A stretch of 64,000 bases of DNA from Bdellovibrio sp. NC01 (GCF_006874625.1 NZ_CP030034.1:310001-374000); one strand, 5' to 3'. Numbered from the stretch's first letter, positions 43,792 through 52,930 are shown. Notes: generated by a model not told the origin, from the letters alone. Made by a program: numbers and translations.

Positions 43792-44271
43792 ATGAGAAGA
43801 GTATTGGCATTTAATTACGTTTTAAAGGGAGCAGATGGTCAAATCCTGGATGCATCTGAGAAAAATCAACCGCTTCCATTCCTTGAAGGCGCTGGTCAAA
43901 TTATTCCTAAATTGGAAGAAGAAATTAAAGACCTTAAAGAAGGCGACAAAAAAATCGTTAAGCTTTCTGCAGCAGATGCTTACGGCGAAGTTCGCGACAA
44001 CATGTTCATGGAAGTTCCAAAAGCAGAACTTGCACACTTGCCACAACTTGAAATCGGCGCACACCTTCGCCTTGAGTTGAGCGGTGGTGCACACATCGTT
44101 CGTGTTAGCAAAATCACTGACGACCAAGTTACTTTGGATGGCAACCACCCGTTGGCAGGTCAACCTCTAGAATTCGACATCGAAATGGTTTTGGTAAGAC
44201 CAGCAACTGAAGAAGAACTTCAGCACGGTCACCCGCACGGCCTTCACGGCGACGCCGGTCACCACCATTAA
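43792..44271 (+). CDS. slyD: FKBP-type peptidyl-prolyl isomerase SlyD
   Basis: A 159-aa protein with FKBP strands (FNYVLKGADGQILDASEKNQPLPFLEGAGQIIPKLEE, about residues 5-41), an inserted flap domain (ADAYGEVRDNMFMEVPKAEL onwards) and a His-rich tail (HGHPHGLHGDAGHHH). This is the SlyD plan: a cytoplasmic proline isomerase and chaperone that binds nickel through its tail. An AAGGAG site precedes the ATG. It is followed by a long hairpin at 44282-44309, so it is probably monocistronic. Confidence 0.9.
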   Translation: MRRVLAFNYVLKGADGQILDASEKNQPLPFLEGAGQIIPKLEEEIKDLKEGDKKIVKLSAADAYGEVRDNMFMEVPKAELAHLPQLEIGAHLRLELSGGAHIVRVSKITDDQVTLDGNHPLAGQPLEFDIEMVLVRPATEEELQHGHPHGLHGDAGHHH

Positions 44272-44281
44272 AAACTTGTGA

Positions 44282-44309
44282 AGAGCGATCTTTGTTAAAA
44301 GGTCGCTCT
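44282..44309 (+). terminator. Hairpin after slyD
   Basis: A 12-bp stem (44282-44293 with 44298-44309, one G-U pair) and a four-base loop lies 10 bases after the slyD stop. It is not followed by a full T-run, so it may be a weak terminator or an RNA stabiliser. Confidence 0.5.
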
Positions 44310-44355
44310 CATTTGTGGAAACTTTGTTGAAGATTTTTTTTCGGAGAATTTGCCC

Positions 44356-44847
44356 ATGCCTTCATTTGATATTGTTTCAGAACTTGATATTCAGGAAGTT
44401 GATAACGCTGTAAACCAAGCTCGTAAAGAGGTTGATGGCCGTTATGATTTCAAGGGTAGCAACTGTGAAATTGAATGGGACAAAGATAAAAAAGAAATCA
44501 CTCTTTCAGCGGAAGATGAATACAAGGTTGAGCAAATGGGGAGCATCTTGCAAACCAAGCTCCACCGTCGCGGTATCGATATTAAAGCCGTGAAATTCGA
44601 TAAGATTTTACCAGCTGGTGGCAAAATGCTCCGCCAGAAGGTCACTTTGCAGCAAGGGATTGACCGCGATGCTGCGAAGGAAATTATTCAAGCTATCAAA
44701 GACTCGAAATTAAAAGTTCAGCCGCAAATCGCTGACGATAAAATCAAAGTGACGTCAAAAAGTATCGACGAACTTCAGGCCTGTATCCAAACAATACGTT
44801 CGGGTAGCTTCGCCGTTCCCTTACAATTTAATAATATGAGATCGTAA
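44356..44847 (+). CDS. yajQ: YajQ-family nucleotide-binding protein
   Basis: The ATG at 44356 gives 163 aa; a TTG at 44350 is in frame. The sequence is a full YajQ protein: MPSFDIVSELDIQEVDNAV, RYDFKGS near residue 31, ILQTKLHRRGID near 67, KILPAGGKMLRQKVTL and SKSIDELQACI near the end. Some members bind cyclic-di-GMP; others bind RNA or nucleotides. A GGAGAA site precedes the start. It stands alone between slyD and an RNA-binding protein. Confidence 0.9.
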   Translation: MPSFDIVSELDIQEVDNAVNQARKEVDGRYDFKGSNCEIEWDKDKKEITLSAEDEYKVEQMGSILQTKLHRRGIDIKAVKFDKILPAGGKMLRQKVTLQQGIDRDAAKEIIQAIKDSKLKVQPQIADDKIKVTSKSIDELQACIQTIRSGSFAVPLQFNNMRS

Positions 44848-44976
44848 AAATGCTCTTGCACGCTAAATAGGCTATGCTAGCCTTGAAGCAGGTATTTAAG
44901 TTCCCCGTGTGAGTGACTCGATTTCAAGTTGTTCGAAGGCTTCCTCGGGTTTTTATAATGACCACAGGAGGTCTTT

Positions 44977-45333
44977 GTGGCTAAGAAGTTATACGTAGGC
45001 AATTTGCCTTATTCAGTTGACGATGAGACTCTACACTCTCATTTCGCACAATACGGTGCAGTTGATTCAGCAAAAGTTATCATGGACAGAGAAAGCGGCC
45101 GTTCAAAAGGTTTCGGCTTCGTTGAAATGTCTGATGACTCAGCAGCTGATGCAGCAATCGAAAAAGCAAACGGCGCAGAAATGAATGGTCGCGCGATCAA
45201 CGTTTCTGAAGCTCGTCCTCAAGCTCCTCGCGAGGGCGGTGGCCCACGTCGTGGTGGTTTCGGTGGCGGTCGTGGCGGCGGTGGCCGTGACGGTGGCGGA
45301 CGTGGTGGTTTCGGTGGTGGCGGTCGTCGCTAA
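44977..45333 (+). CDS. Glycine-rich RRM RNA-binding protein
   Basis: A 118-aa protein from a GTG start with a strong CAGGAGG site. Residues 3-80 form one RNA-recognition motif with RNP2 (LYVGNLPY) and RNP1 (KGFGFVEM). The tail is Gly/Arg-rich (RGGGGRDGG), like cold-inducible RNA-binding proteins. It probably acts as an RNA chaperone. A TATAAT box lies at 44954-44959 with TTCGAA 16 bases before the extended box, and a small bulged hairpin followed by TTTTT lies just upstream, so transcription may be controlled close to the start. Confidence 0.9.
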   Translation: MAKKLYVGNLPYSVDDETLHSHFAQYGAVDSAKVIMDRESGRSKGFGFVEMSDDSAADAAIEKANGAEMNGRAINVSEARPQAPREGGGPRRGGFGGGRGGGGRDGGGRGGFGGGGRR

Positions 45334-45417
45334 TCGAACTTACTAGTTCACTGTTGTTAGTTGTTCGGAGTGCAAATTTTCGAATGACGAATCAAGCCTT
45401 GAATTAAAAATTCGAAG

Positions 45418-45449
45418 AAGGTCTCATAGACATCTATGAGACCTTTTTT
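45418..45449 (+). terminator. Perfect 12-bp terminator hairpin overlapping the tesA start codon
   Basis: AAGGTCTCATAG (45418-45429) pairs perfectly with CTATGAGACCTT (45434-45445) around loop ACAT and is followed by TTTT, a textbook intrinsic terminator for the RRM gene. The ATG of the next gene (45436-45438) lies inside the second arm, so the same bases end one transcript and begin the next protein. Confidence 0.85.
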
Positions 45450-46038
45450 ATTTTTCGCTCTTCTATTTATTTCCTCTCTGTCTTTTGCAAACCCTAAAAA
45501 ATTAGTCGTCCTTGGTGACTCGTTGTCGGAAGGCTATGGCGTCGCGAAGGAAGCCGCTTATCCCGCCGTGCTTGAAAAGAAATTGCACGAAGCAGGTAAG
45601 AAGGAATGGACTGTCATCAATGCTGGCGTCAGCGGTTCTACGACGGCTTCTGCCATCAGCCGCATGAAGTGGATCTTCAAATCAAAACCTGATGTGGTGT
45701 TGTTAGCTCTTGGAGCAAACGACGGCTTGCGCGGTTTGAAAGTAGAAGAAAGTGAAAAGCATTTAGGGGAAGCTATCGAATACGCGCAATCACAAAAAGT
45801 GCGCGTGATCTTAGGTGGTCTGTACATGCCGCCCAATTATGGCAAAGACTATTCTGACAAATTCAAAAAAATGTACGAGTCACTTGCGAAGAAGTACAAA
45901 GTCACTTTCATTCCATTCATCTTGGATAAAGTCGCAGGCAATCCTAAATATAATTTAGCCGACGGCATTCATCCGAATGAAGAAGGTCATAAAATCGTGG
46001 CAGAGAATATTTTTGCAGTTCTGAAGGGTGAGCTATGA
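45436..46038 (+). CDS. tesA: SGNH-hydrolase arylesterase/lysophospholipase TesA-like
   Basis: A 200-aa secreted protein: signal peptide MRPFLFFALLFISSLSFA, block I GDSLSEGYGV with the nucleophilic Ser near residue 29, block III LGANDGLRG near 93, and block V DGIHPNEEGH with catalytic Asp and His near 174-177. This is the periplasmic TesA-type thioesterase/esterase. It overlaps the next gene by four bases. The tesA-ybbA-ybbP order is conserved in many Proteobacteria. Its start codon lies within the terminator hairpin of the preceding gene. Confidence 0.9.
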   Translation: MRPFLFFALLFISSLSFANPKKLVVLGDSLSEGYGVAKEAAYPAVLEKKLHEAGKKEWTVINAGVSGSTTASAISRMKWIFKSKPDVVLLALGANDGLRGLKVEESEKHLGEAIEYAQSQKVRVILGGLYMPPNYGKDYSDKFKKMYESLAKKYKVTFIPFILDKVAGNPKYNLADGIHPNEEGHKIVAENIFAVLKGEL

Positions 46039-46700
46039 GTTTGGTTTTAAACAACGTTCGTAAAAGTTTTCATCAAGGCGAAACCGAAATTCAAGTTCTT
46101 AAAGGTTTGAACGCGAAAATTGAACCCGGCCAAGTGGTTTCCATCGTGGGTCAGTCAGGCAGTGGTAAGTCGACAATGTTGTCGATCTTAGCGGGCCTGG
46201 AACGCGCTGACAGTGGGGAAATCATGGTGGATAACGCCAATCTGGTTCCTATGACGGAACACGATTTAACGTCTTTCCGAGCGCAAAATATTTCTATCGT
46301 GTTTCAACAATATCATTTGATCGCACATTTAACGGCTTTAGAAAACGTGATGTTGGCGTTGGAAATTTTAAAAATGGAAAACGTCCGTGAACGCGCTGAA
46401 GCGGCTTTGAAAGAGCTGGGTCTTGGGCATCGTTTGAATCATTTCCCAAGTCAGTTGAGTGGTGGTGAAAGTCAGCGTGTCGCCATTGCGCGAGCGTTGG
46501 TTGTGCAGCCGAAAATTTTATTGGCCGATGAACCAAGTGGAAACTTGGATACGCATACGGGCGATAAAGTGATGGACGTCTTTTTTGAAGTTGTGCGCAA
46601 GCATAAGATCACAACGATCTTAGTGACCCACAGTGAATCTTTAGCGAAAAAGTGCGAACGTACTTTGCGTCTTGAAGAAGGTCAGTTGGTGGAAAGATGA
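46035..46700 (+). CDS. ybbA: ABC transporter ATPase YbbA/LolD-like
   Basis: A 221-aa ABC ATPase with Walker A GQSGSGKST near residue 38, Q-loop FQQYHLI, signature LSGGESQRVAIARAL near 141, Walker B ILLADEPSGNLD near 161 and the H-loop VTHS. It belongs to the MacB/LolD/YbbA clade, which drives mechanotransmission rather than import. Overlaps of four bases join it to tesA and to the FtsX-like permease, so the three act together, probably in envelope lipid or protein handling. Confidence 0.9.
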   Translation: MSLVLNNVRKSFHQGETEIQVLKGLNAKIEPGQVVSIVGQSGSGKSTMLSILAGLERADSGEIMVDNANLVPMTEHDLTSFRAQNISIVFQQYHLIAHLTALENVMLALEILKMENVRERAEAALKELGLGHRLNHFPSQLSGGESQRVAIARALVVQPKILLADEPSGNLDTHTGDKVMDVFFEVVRKHKITTILVTHSESLAKKCERTLRLEEGQLVER

Positions 46701-49243
46701 TTTTATTTCGACTGGCTTGGCGTGAGCTGAAACGCTCGTGGCGCTTTGGTTTGTTCTTTATATTTAATTTAAGTCTGGGCTTAACGGGCTTTGTTTCTTT
46801 AAAGGCGTTTAATAGCTCTTTAGAAAATCAGATCAAAAATAACGCGAAAAATATTTTATCGGCTGACATCGCGGTTTCGTCTCGTCGTGAATTAACAGAG
46901 ACCGAGATGAATGACATGCGCAGTGTTTTACCCGCGGGAACGCAAGAAGGTAAAAACTACGAATTCTTTGCAATGTTGAATTCAGATAAGGGTTCGCGCT
47001 TAGTTTTGGTGAAGGCCGTTGATGATGCTTATCCATTTTATGGAGATTTACAGCTTCATTCGGGCAAGCACATCGAAAGTGGTGCTGCCAAGGATATCAT
47101 TCAGGAAAAGAAAGCGTGGATCTATCCAGAGCTGCAATCGCAAATGGGCTTGCAGATGGGCGATAAGATCAAGCTGGGGCAATTGCAGTTAGAGATCTCT
47201 GACATCGTTGATAAGGATGAAACTCAAACATTTCGAGCGGCCAGCATGGCGCCCAGAGTATTCATCAATCGTGCGTATCTTCCTGAATCAGGTCTGATCC
47301 AATTTGGCAGTACGTACTCGATCGCGTATTTATTTAAACTTCCACCGACAGCCAAAGAAGATGTTTTAAAAAACGATCTTTATGCGAAATTAACGGACCC
47401 ACAAGTTTCCGTCGATACTCCGGGGACTGCCGGGGAAGATTCGGGTCGTCAGCTTGGTTACCTATCTGATTATCTGGGGCTTGTCGCCTTGGTAGCACTT
47501 TTTATGTCAGCCTTGGGTGCGGCCTACATTTACAGATTATTTCTGTCCAGTCGTATGAAAGAAGTCGCGATCTTGCGTACGTTGGGCTTACAGAGTGAAC
47601 AAGCTGTTGGCGTGTACGTGATTCAAGCGTCGCTTCTTGGTTTGCTTGCGACAATTCCAACTGCGATCTTCAGCGAAATCCTTTTGCCGTTGTTGACGAA
47701 GCTGTTAGGCAGTTTTACGCCGTTTTCGTTAACTCCACGAGTAACGATGGAAGCGTGGGCTTTATGTTTGTTGATGGCCGTGGTTGGTAGCTTCGTCGTC
47801 AGCCTTCCATTCCTGGTCAAAATCTTCGATCTGAAAGCCGCAAAACTGTTTAGCGAAGAAAAGTTTTCGGCTGGCGAAGGCAAACGTCGTTTGTGGCCGT
47901 TTTTGCCGACGTTGGTTTTGTTTTATGGTCTTTCAGTCTATCAAGCGCACTCGTGGAAGATTGGTTCGATCTTTGTTGCGACCTTATTAGTTGTCGTTCT
48001 ATTGCTGGTTGCTTTGGGATACCTGACCGTGAAAGCAGCGGGCCTGCTTAAAAATTTCCGCCTGTGGTTCGTTCGTTTTAGTTTCTTAAGTGTCGCACGC
48101 AGATCCGGTGCAAGCCTTGCGGTGTTCGTGGCCTTGGGGATGGGTGCCTTGTTGATTAATATCCTGCCGCAATTAAAGAATTCCTTGCAGGCTGATTTTA
48201 AAGTCGATGCGACAAGTAAGCTGCCGTCGTTATTCATGTTCGACATTCAAGACGACCAAATCGGTGGTGTGAAGTCGTTACTCGCTGAAAAGAAAATTAA
48301 AACAATCATGGATTCACCGATGGTGCGCGCACGTATCATTAAAGTGAACGGGCAAAACTACGAACGCATGATTGAGGCTGGCGGATTTAAAACTCGCGAA
48401 GAAGAACGCGATGCTCGATTCAGAAATCGTGGCGTGAATCTTTCTTACCGTGAACATCTGTCTGATTCCGAAGAAATCACAGAGGGTCGTCCTATCAGCG
48501 GGGATTTTGATTCGACGAAACAAAAATATGCGGAATTGTCAGTCGAGCAAAAATTTGCGGAACGCATGGGCTTTAAACTTAACGATCTTGTGATCTTTGA
48601 CGTTCAGGGTGTTGAAGTTGAAGGACAAATCGTCAACTTCCGTAAAGTGAAATGGACAAGCTTCCAGCCGAATTTCTTTATCTTGGTACAAAACGGCGTT
48701 TTAAATGAAGCACCAAAGACATTCATCACAGCAGTCCCGTCGCTTCCACCAGAAACGCGTAACCAATTGCAGACCGAGATTGCGACGAAGTTTTCTAACG
48801 TCTCGATCATCGATGTTGTACGCCTGGTTGATGAAATTCTTAAGACCGCAGAAAAGATGAGCTGGTCGTTAGAGTTGATGGCATATCTTGCGTTATTAAC
48901 GGGATACATCGTTCTGTTTTCAATCGTGCGCAGCCAGATCAAGCTGCGTCGTTGGGAGTTGAACATGCTTAAAATCTTAGGCGCAGGCTTCCGCGAAGTT
49001 TCAGGATTTATTCTGACTGAATTCGCCTTCCTGGCTTTTATCAGTTCATTCTTTGGAGCGTTCTTAAGTATTGGCGTAAGTTTCGCCCTGAATCGCTTCT
49101 TATTCGAAGGATCCTTCGAGTTTTCACTGATGCAGCCAATGATCTCGGTTGTGATCATCACGGTGTTAAGTTTGATCGTCTCGTACTTAGCAAGTCTCGA
49201 TATCGTCAAAGAAAGCGCGCTGAGTATTCTGCGCGAATCATAA
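46697..49243 (+). CDS. ybbP: FtsX-like ABC permease YbbP
   Basis: An 848-aa inner-membrane permease with an N-terminal helix, a periplasmic domain, three helices (with MKEVAILRTLGLQSEQAVG, an FtsX-type motif, near residue 288), two further central helices, a second periplasmic domain, and three C-terminal helices with a matching cytoplasmic motif (RRWELNMLKILGAGFREVSG). This duplicated FtsX layout is that of YbbP. It is coupled to the ybbA ATPase. A terminator follows. The transported or extracted substrate is unknown. Confidence 0.9.
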   Translation: MILFRLAWRELKRSWRFGLFFIFNLSLGLTGFVSLKAFNSSLENQIKNNAKNILSADIAVSSRRELTETEMNDMRSVLPAGTQEGKNYEFFAMLNSDKGSRLVLVKAVDDAYPFYGDLQLHSGKHIESGAAKDIIQEKKAWIYPELQSQMGLQMGDKIKLGQLQLEISDIVDKDETQTFRAASMAPRVFINRAYLPESGLIQFGSTYSIAYLFKLPPTAKEDVLKNDLYAKLTDPQVSVDTPGTAGEDSGRQLGYLSDYLGLVALVALFMSALGAAYIYRLFLSSRMKEVAILRTLGLQSEQAVGVYVIQASLLGLLATIPTAIFSEILLPLLTKLLGSFTPFSLTPRVTMEAWALCLLMAVVGSFVVSLPFLVKIFDLKAAKLFSEEKFSAGEGKRRLWPFLPTLVLFYGLSVYQAHSWKIGSIFVATLLVVVLLLVALGYLTVKAAGLLKNFRLWFVRFSFLSVARRSGASLAVFVALGMGALLINILPQLKNSLQADFKVDATSKLPSLFMFDIQDDQIGGVKSLLAEKKIKTIMDSPMVRARIIKVNGQNYERMIEAGGFKTREEERDARFRNRGVNLSYREHLSDSEEITEGRPISGDFDSTKQKYAELSVEQKFAERMGFKLNDLVIFDVQGVEVEGQIVNFRKVKWTSFQPNFFILVQNGVLNEAPKTFITAVPSLPPETRNQLQTEIATKFSNVSIIDVVRLVDEILKTAEKMSWSLELMAYLALLTGYIVLFSIVRSQIKLRRWELNMLKILGAGFREVSGFILTEFAFLAFISSFFGAFLSIGVSFALNRFLFEGSFEFSLMQPMISVVIITVLSLIVSYLASLDIVKESALSILRES

Positions 49244-49249
49244 AGACTC

Positions 49250-49280
49250 AAAGGCTCGCATTAGCGGGCCTTTTTTATTT
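49250..49280 (+). terminator. Intrinsic terminator of the tesA-ybbA-ybbP operon
   Basis: A 10-bp stem (49250-49259 with 49264-49273, one G-U pair) with loop ATTA is followed by a T-run, seven bases after the ybbP stop. Confidence 0.85.
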
Positions 49281-49351
49281 AAGACCCATAGAAATGTGCA
49301 GTTGTATTGGTAGAACTAGAATTCTGCACAAACTTAGGGTAAGTTGTCCCC

Positions 49352-50368
49352 ATGAAGTCAGTGAATGAAAGTCTTGCGAAAGCCAAAAAAATCCTAGAAG
49401 AGGGCGGAGTCATCGGTTTACCGACGGAAACCGTTTATGGCCTAGCAGCGCGCATCGATATTCCGGGCGCGATTGAAAAGATCTTCACGACGAAAGAACG
49501 CCCGTTCTTTGATCCACTGATCGTGCATGTTTCATCGATTGAAATGGCAAAAAAAGTAACAGCCTATTGGGGGCCTGCATCCCAGGCATTGGGGGAAGCA
49601 TTCTGGCCAGGACCACTGACGATGATTCTGCCAAAAGATCCTTCTATTAACGGCATGATCACTTCGGGTTTGGAATCCGTGGGCATCCGCATGCCTAATC
49701 ATCCTATCGCTTTAGAGTTGATTCAAGATGTGGGCGTACCTTTAGCAGCACCCAGCGCGAATAAATTTGGCAGAACTTCGCCAACTTCGGCAACGCACGT
49801 GCGGGTTGAGTTTAAAAACGAAAATGTTTTTGTCTTAGACGGTGGTGAATGTCCAATCGGGATTGAATCGACAGTTTTGTTGATTCGTCATCGTCCAGGA
49901 AAAGTTGAACTTTCCATTCTTCGTCGCGGTCACGTTTTAAAATCCGATATCGCGCACATTCTTGAAGAAAAAGGTTTTACTTTCGAATTCATCGAACAAG
50001 TTGATAAGCGTGAATCACCAGGCCACATGAAACATCACTACATGCCGCCGGTCCCGTTTTTTGTTGTGACAGATCCAAATCGTTCGGTTGAAAGCATTCT
50101 GCAAGAAGTGAACGAAAAGATCACACAGCTTCCCGATGAAATTGAAAGCATCAAGATCATCAAGCCTGAACAAGGTATTCATTCGGCAGAAGTTTTGAAG
50201 CTTTCTAAAGATCCCGTTCTGGCGACTCGCCAGTTTTATGGCAAATTGCGTGACGTGGCTGCCAAGGGTAAAGACAGTATCATCTTTTACCGCGAGCCCC
50301 ACCAAGTCGGGGAGCGCTGGGAATCTTTATTTGATCGCTTGAATAAAGCGGCAAGTCTTATTCTTTAG
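49352..50368 (+). CDS. sua5: Threonylcarbamoyl-AMP synthase Sua5
   Basis: A 338-aa two-domain enzyme. The YrdC domain (about residues 10-195) shows GGVIGLPTETVYGLA, KERPFFDPLIVH, PGPLTMIL and APSANKFGRTSPTSA. The C-terminal Sua5 domain (about 235-338) starts after ESPGMKHHYMPP-like sequence (SPGHMKHHYMPP). It makes L-threonylcarbamoyl-AMP from Thr, bicarbonate and ATP for the t6A modification of ANN-decoding tRNAs. Its 3' end overlaps the convergent CofE-like gene by 11 bases. Confidence 0.9.
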   Translation: MKSVNESLAKAKKILEEGGVIGLPTETVYGLAARIDIPGAIEKIFTTKERPFFDPLIVHVSSIEMAKKVTAYWGPASQALGEAFWPGPLTMILPKDPSINGMITSGLESVGIRMPNHPIALELIQDVGVPLAAPSANKFGRTSPTSATHVRVEFKNENVFVLDGGECPIGIESTVLLIRHRPGKVELSILRRGHVLKSDIAHILEEKGFTFEFIEQVDKRESPGHMKHHYMPPVPFFVVTDPNRSVESILQEVNEKITQLPDEIESIKIIKPEQGIHSAEVLKLSKDPVLATRQFYGKLRDVAAKGKDSIIFYREPHQVGERWESLFDRLNKAASLIL

Positions 50369-51197
50369 TCGGCTCGATAAATTTTTGCAGCAAAGGATAA
50401 TACAGATCCTTCTGCGGCGACAAAATCAATTCATTCGCATCAGTCACTTCACTAAATGTAACCTTCGCACCTTGAACAACAGCAAGCGGGCAAGATTCGT
50501 TGGCTTCACCCATCACCAGAACTGCCATGGCCGCCAAAGAATCCACGACATCAAGGTGAGTGAACTTTAACTTCGTTCCGAAAAGATCAGGCGTATCCAC
50601 TAACGATTCAACACCGTTGAAACCCCAATAAGCTAAAGCAATTCCGGTAACTCCACGACGCAAAGGCATCGAGTGCGAATCCGTTAGAATCACGCCGAAG
50701 TTTTTCAAACCAAACGCGCGACGCAAACCTTGCCATATCAAATGCGCACTAGCGAACGGATCTTCTGGATACAAAATATAACACTGATTGGCCGAGTTCG
50801 ATTCATCAATCCCGGCCGACGGAATCAACAAACCTTTCGTGATCGTCAGTTCAATATCGTACTGTCCAGGGGTCAGATAAATATCCGCTTCTTTTTTAAT
50901 AAGATCTTTTTTGCTGATCGTACATTTCGCGACCGTTCTGTTTTCTGCAAGCGAAACTATCTTCGAAGTGATCGCAAGGACCTGGCCTTCAAGATCAACG
51001 CCATGAAGAGACTGGACCAAGAAGTCTAAAAGGCTTTCACCAGAGTGAAAGATAGAAGTTTTAATAGGTGTCGCCGAGATCGTGCGGTGTTGCTGTTGCT
51101 TGCTCATGGAACATTGTTGCTCGCGCATCAACAAGTTGCCAACAATATCCTCACTCAGTCCTAACAATCTTTCTTGCGCGACTTTGTTAACCTTCAA
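50358..51197 (-). CDS. CofE-like (F420-0:glutamate ligase family) protein
   Basis: A 279-aa frame from a TTG start; internal ATGs at residues 24 and 31 are equally possible and no start has a clear ribosome site. It has family PF01996-type features: GQVLAITSKIVSLAENR, GLLIPSAGIDESN, VILTDSHSMPLRRGVTGIAL and the late VLVMGEANESCPLAVVQG. CofE adds glutamate to coenzyme F420. No other F420 biosynthesis gene is visible here, and relatives without F420 exist, so a related amide ligase role is possible. Confidence 0.7.
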   Translation of the reverse strand: MKVNKVAQERLLGLSEDIVGNLLMREQQCSMSKQQQHRTISATPIKTSIFHSGESLLDFLVQSLHGVDLEGQVLAITSKIVSLAENRTVAKCTISKKDLIKKEADIYLTPGQYDIELTITKGLLIPSAGIDESNSANQCYILYPEDPFASAHLIWQGLRRAFGLKNFGVILTDSHSMPLRRGVTGIALAYWGFNGVESLVDTPDLFGTKLKFTHLDVVDSLAAMAVLVMGEANESCPLAVVQGAKVTFSEVTDANELILSPQKDLYYPLLQKFIEPTKE

Positions 51198-51214
51198 TTA
51201 ACCACGGAGGGCAA

Positions 51215-52066
51215 ATGGTGCAAAGACTGACTCAGAATATTCAATCGTTCTATCAGTTGCGTTCGAATAACATCCATAAGTTCAGACCGAAGATCGAAAT
51301 CGAATCCGACGTGGGTCCTTTCACACTAAAAACGGCGACCAGTCTTGAAGAGTTGAAAGAAGCCTTTGCTTTGCGCTTCGAAGTTTTTCACAAAGAAATG
51401 ATCGGCAAAAAAAATGTCTGGGGTCTTGATGTCGATGAATTTGATTTCGACTGCGACCACTTGATTATCAAAGAAAAACGCTCGGGCAAAATCGTCGGTA
51501 CTTACCGAGTGCGCTGTTCTGAATTCACAAATAAATTTTATTCTGCGAACGAGTTCATGATGAACTCCATCCTTCAACAACCTGGAGTGAAGCTTGAACT
51601 CGGACGCGCTTGTATTCATAAAGACTATCGCCGCGGCATCGTGATCTCGCTTTTATGGAGAGGTATCGCAGACTATATGGTTGCGACTGATTCGAAATTT
51701 TTGTTTGGTTGTGCGACAGTGAAAACCGACGATCCCCGCGAGGCTGCGCTCTTAACGCAGTACTTTGAAGAAGAGGGACGAATCAATCCCGGCTTCAGAG
51801 CACGCCCGACCTTGGCATATACAATGCCACTGTTTAGTTTGTTCAAAGATGAACTTCGCAACCCTCTCACGGAGACTCAGAGAGCGGAAGCGGAGGCACT
51901 GTTACCGCCGTTATGTCGAGCTTATCTCAAAATTGGCTCTTACATAGGTGGGGAACCAGCATGGGACAAGGAGTTCCAATGCATTGATTTCTTGACGATT
52001 CTGCATAGAGAAGACTTAAATAGAACTCTGTGGAAGAGATTCAAGCTGGACTCCGTGGAGTCCTAA
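51215..52066 (+). CDS. olsB: OlsB-like N-acyltransferase (GNAT fold)
   Basis: A 283-aa protein of the acyl-homoserine-lactone-synthase-like GNAT group (Acetyltransf_5): LKTATSLEELKEAFALRFEVFHKEM near residues 35-58, CDHLIIKE, TYRVRCSEF and LELGRACIHKDYRRG with the acyl-carrier binding loop. OlsB transfers a 3-hydroxyacyl group from ACP to ornithine, the first step of ornithine lipid synthesis. The next gene encodes a PlsC-like acyltransferase that would complete the lipid. A CGGAGG site precedes the ATG. A relation to the hemolysin-annotated acyltransferases is an alternative name for the same family. Confidence 0.7.
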   Translation: MVQRLTQNIQSFYQLRSNNIHKFRPKIEIESDVGPFTLKTATSLEELKEAFALRFEVFHKEMIGKKNVWGLDVDEFDFDCDHLIIKEKRSGKIVGTYRVRCSEFTNKFYSANEFMMNSILQQPGVKLELGRACIHKDYRRGIVISLLWRGIADYMVATDSKFLFGCATVKTDDPREAALLTQYFEEEGRINPGFRARPTLAYTMPLFSLFKDELRNPLTETQRAEAEALLPPLCRAYLKIGSYIGGEPAWDKEFQCIDFLTILHREDLNRTLWKRFKLDSVES

Positions 52067-52860
52067 GACTTATTTTATTCGTATTGATTATTCTGACTTT
52101 CTTGGCTTGGTCATTCCTATGCCATCTTGTGATTCGCGATCAAGATAAACGCCGCGCAAGATTTTCTAAGAACGCCAGCCTTTTTTGCGGTTTCATCATC
52201 AGATCTTTCAATATTCGTCTGACGGTTAAAAATAAACCCAAAGACGGCGACAAGTTTCTTTTGGTCAGCAATCACATGGGATTCATCGACATTCTTTTGA
52301 TGTGCTCGATCTTCCCGATGTTGTTCATCACTTCAAACGAGATGCGCGAAACTCCGTTCTTGGGTTTGCTGACTGAAATGGGTGGTTGCATGTACGTTGA
52401 ACGTCGCAGCCGCACACGCATCATCGAAGAAATGAAATCAATGACGGACGCTTTACAAAAAGGTTTCCGTATCGTGCTTTATCCTGAAGCGACTTCGCAC
52501 AACGGTGAATGCGTGCTTCCGTTTAAGCGCACGTTGATGATGGCCGCTTCACATGCGGGTGTGCCGATTCAGCCAGCGGTTGTGAACTTCCGCAAAGTAA
52601 ATGGCGAAGAGTGGACGATGAAGTATCGCGACTCTTTGTGCTGGTATGGTGATATTCCTTTTGCGACATCCCTGTGGAAATCTCTGACACTTAGATCTGT
52701 GGATGCTGAAATTGAATTCCTTGAGCAAATCCACACGTCACCTGAAGATGATCGTGGCTTGGTTGCTGACAAAGCTCACAAAATGATCTCGGAAAAATTC
52801 GTCCCAGTTAAAGGCGCACCAGTCCCAGAACCCGCGCCAGCAGAGATGGAAACGACATAA
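52030..52860 (+). CDS. olsA: PlsC/OlsA-like O-acyltransferase
   Basis: A 276-aa membrane-anchored acyltransferase: N-terminal hydrophobic helix (LRLILFVLIILTFLAWSFL), then NHMGFID (H-x4-D catalytic motif near residue 77), GGCMYVERRSR near 117, and YPEATSHNG near 156. The overlap of 37 bases with the upstream gene from the GTG at 52030 suggests coupling, although a later start cannot be excluded. With the OlsB-like protein it forms a likely ornithine-lipid pair; a phosphatidic acid role is the alternative. Confidence 0.75.
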   Translation: MEEIQAGLRGVLRLILFVLIILTFLAWSFLCHLVIRDQDKRRARFSKNASLFCGFIIRSFNIRLTVKNKPKDGDKFLLVSNHMGFIDILLMCSIFPMLFITSNEMRETPFLGLLTEMGGCMYVERRSRTRIIEEMKSMTDALQKGFRIVLYPEATSHNGECVLPFKRTLMMAASHAGVPIQPAVVNFRKVNGEEWTMKYRDSLCWYGDIPFATSLWKSLTLRSVDAEIEFLEQIHTSPEDDRGLVADKAHKMISEKFVPVKGAPVPEPAPAEMETT

Positions 52861-52930
52861 GGCCTGGCCGAAGTCCTAGTTTCAAAAAGCCCCTTGACGT
52901 CCTGTGAAGGGGTATGTAAATAATGTGTAA

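Noticed and set aside
48604-49251. 215-aa open frame antisense to ybbP
   Set aside because: Lies wholly within a well-supported permease gene and has no ribosome site or domain.
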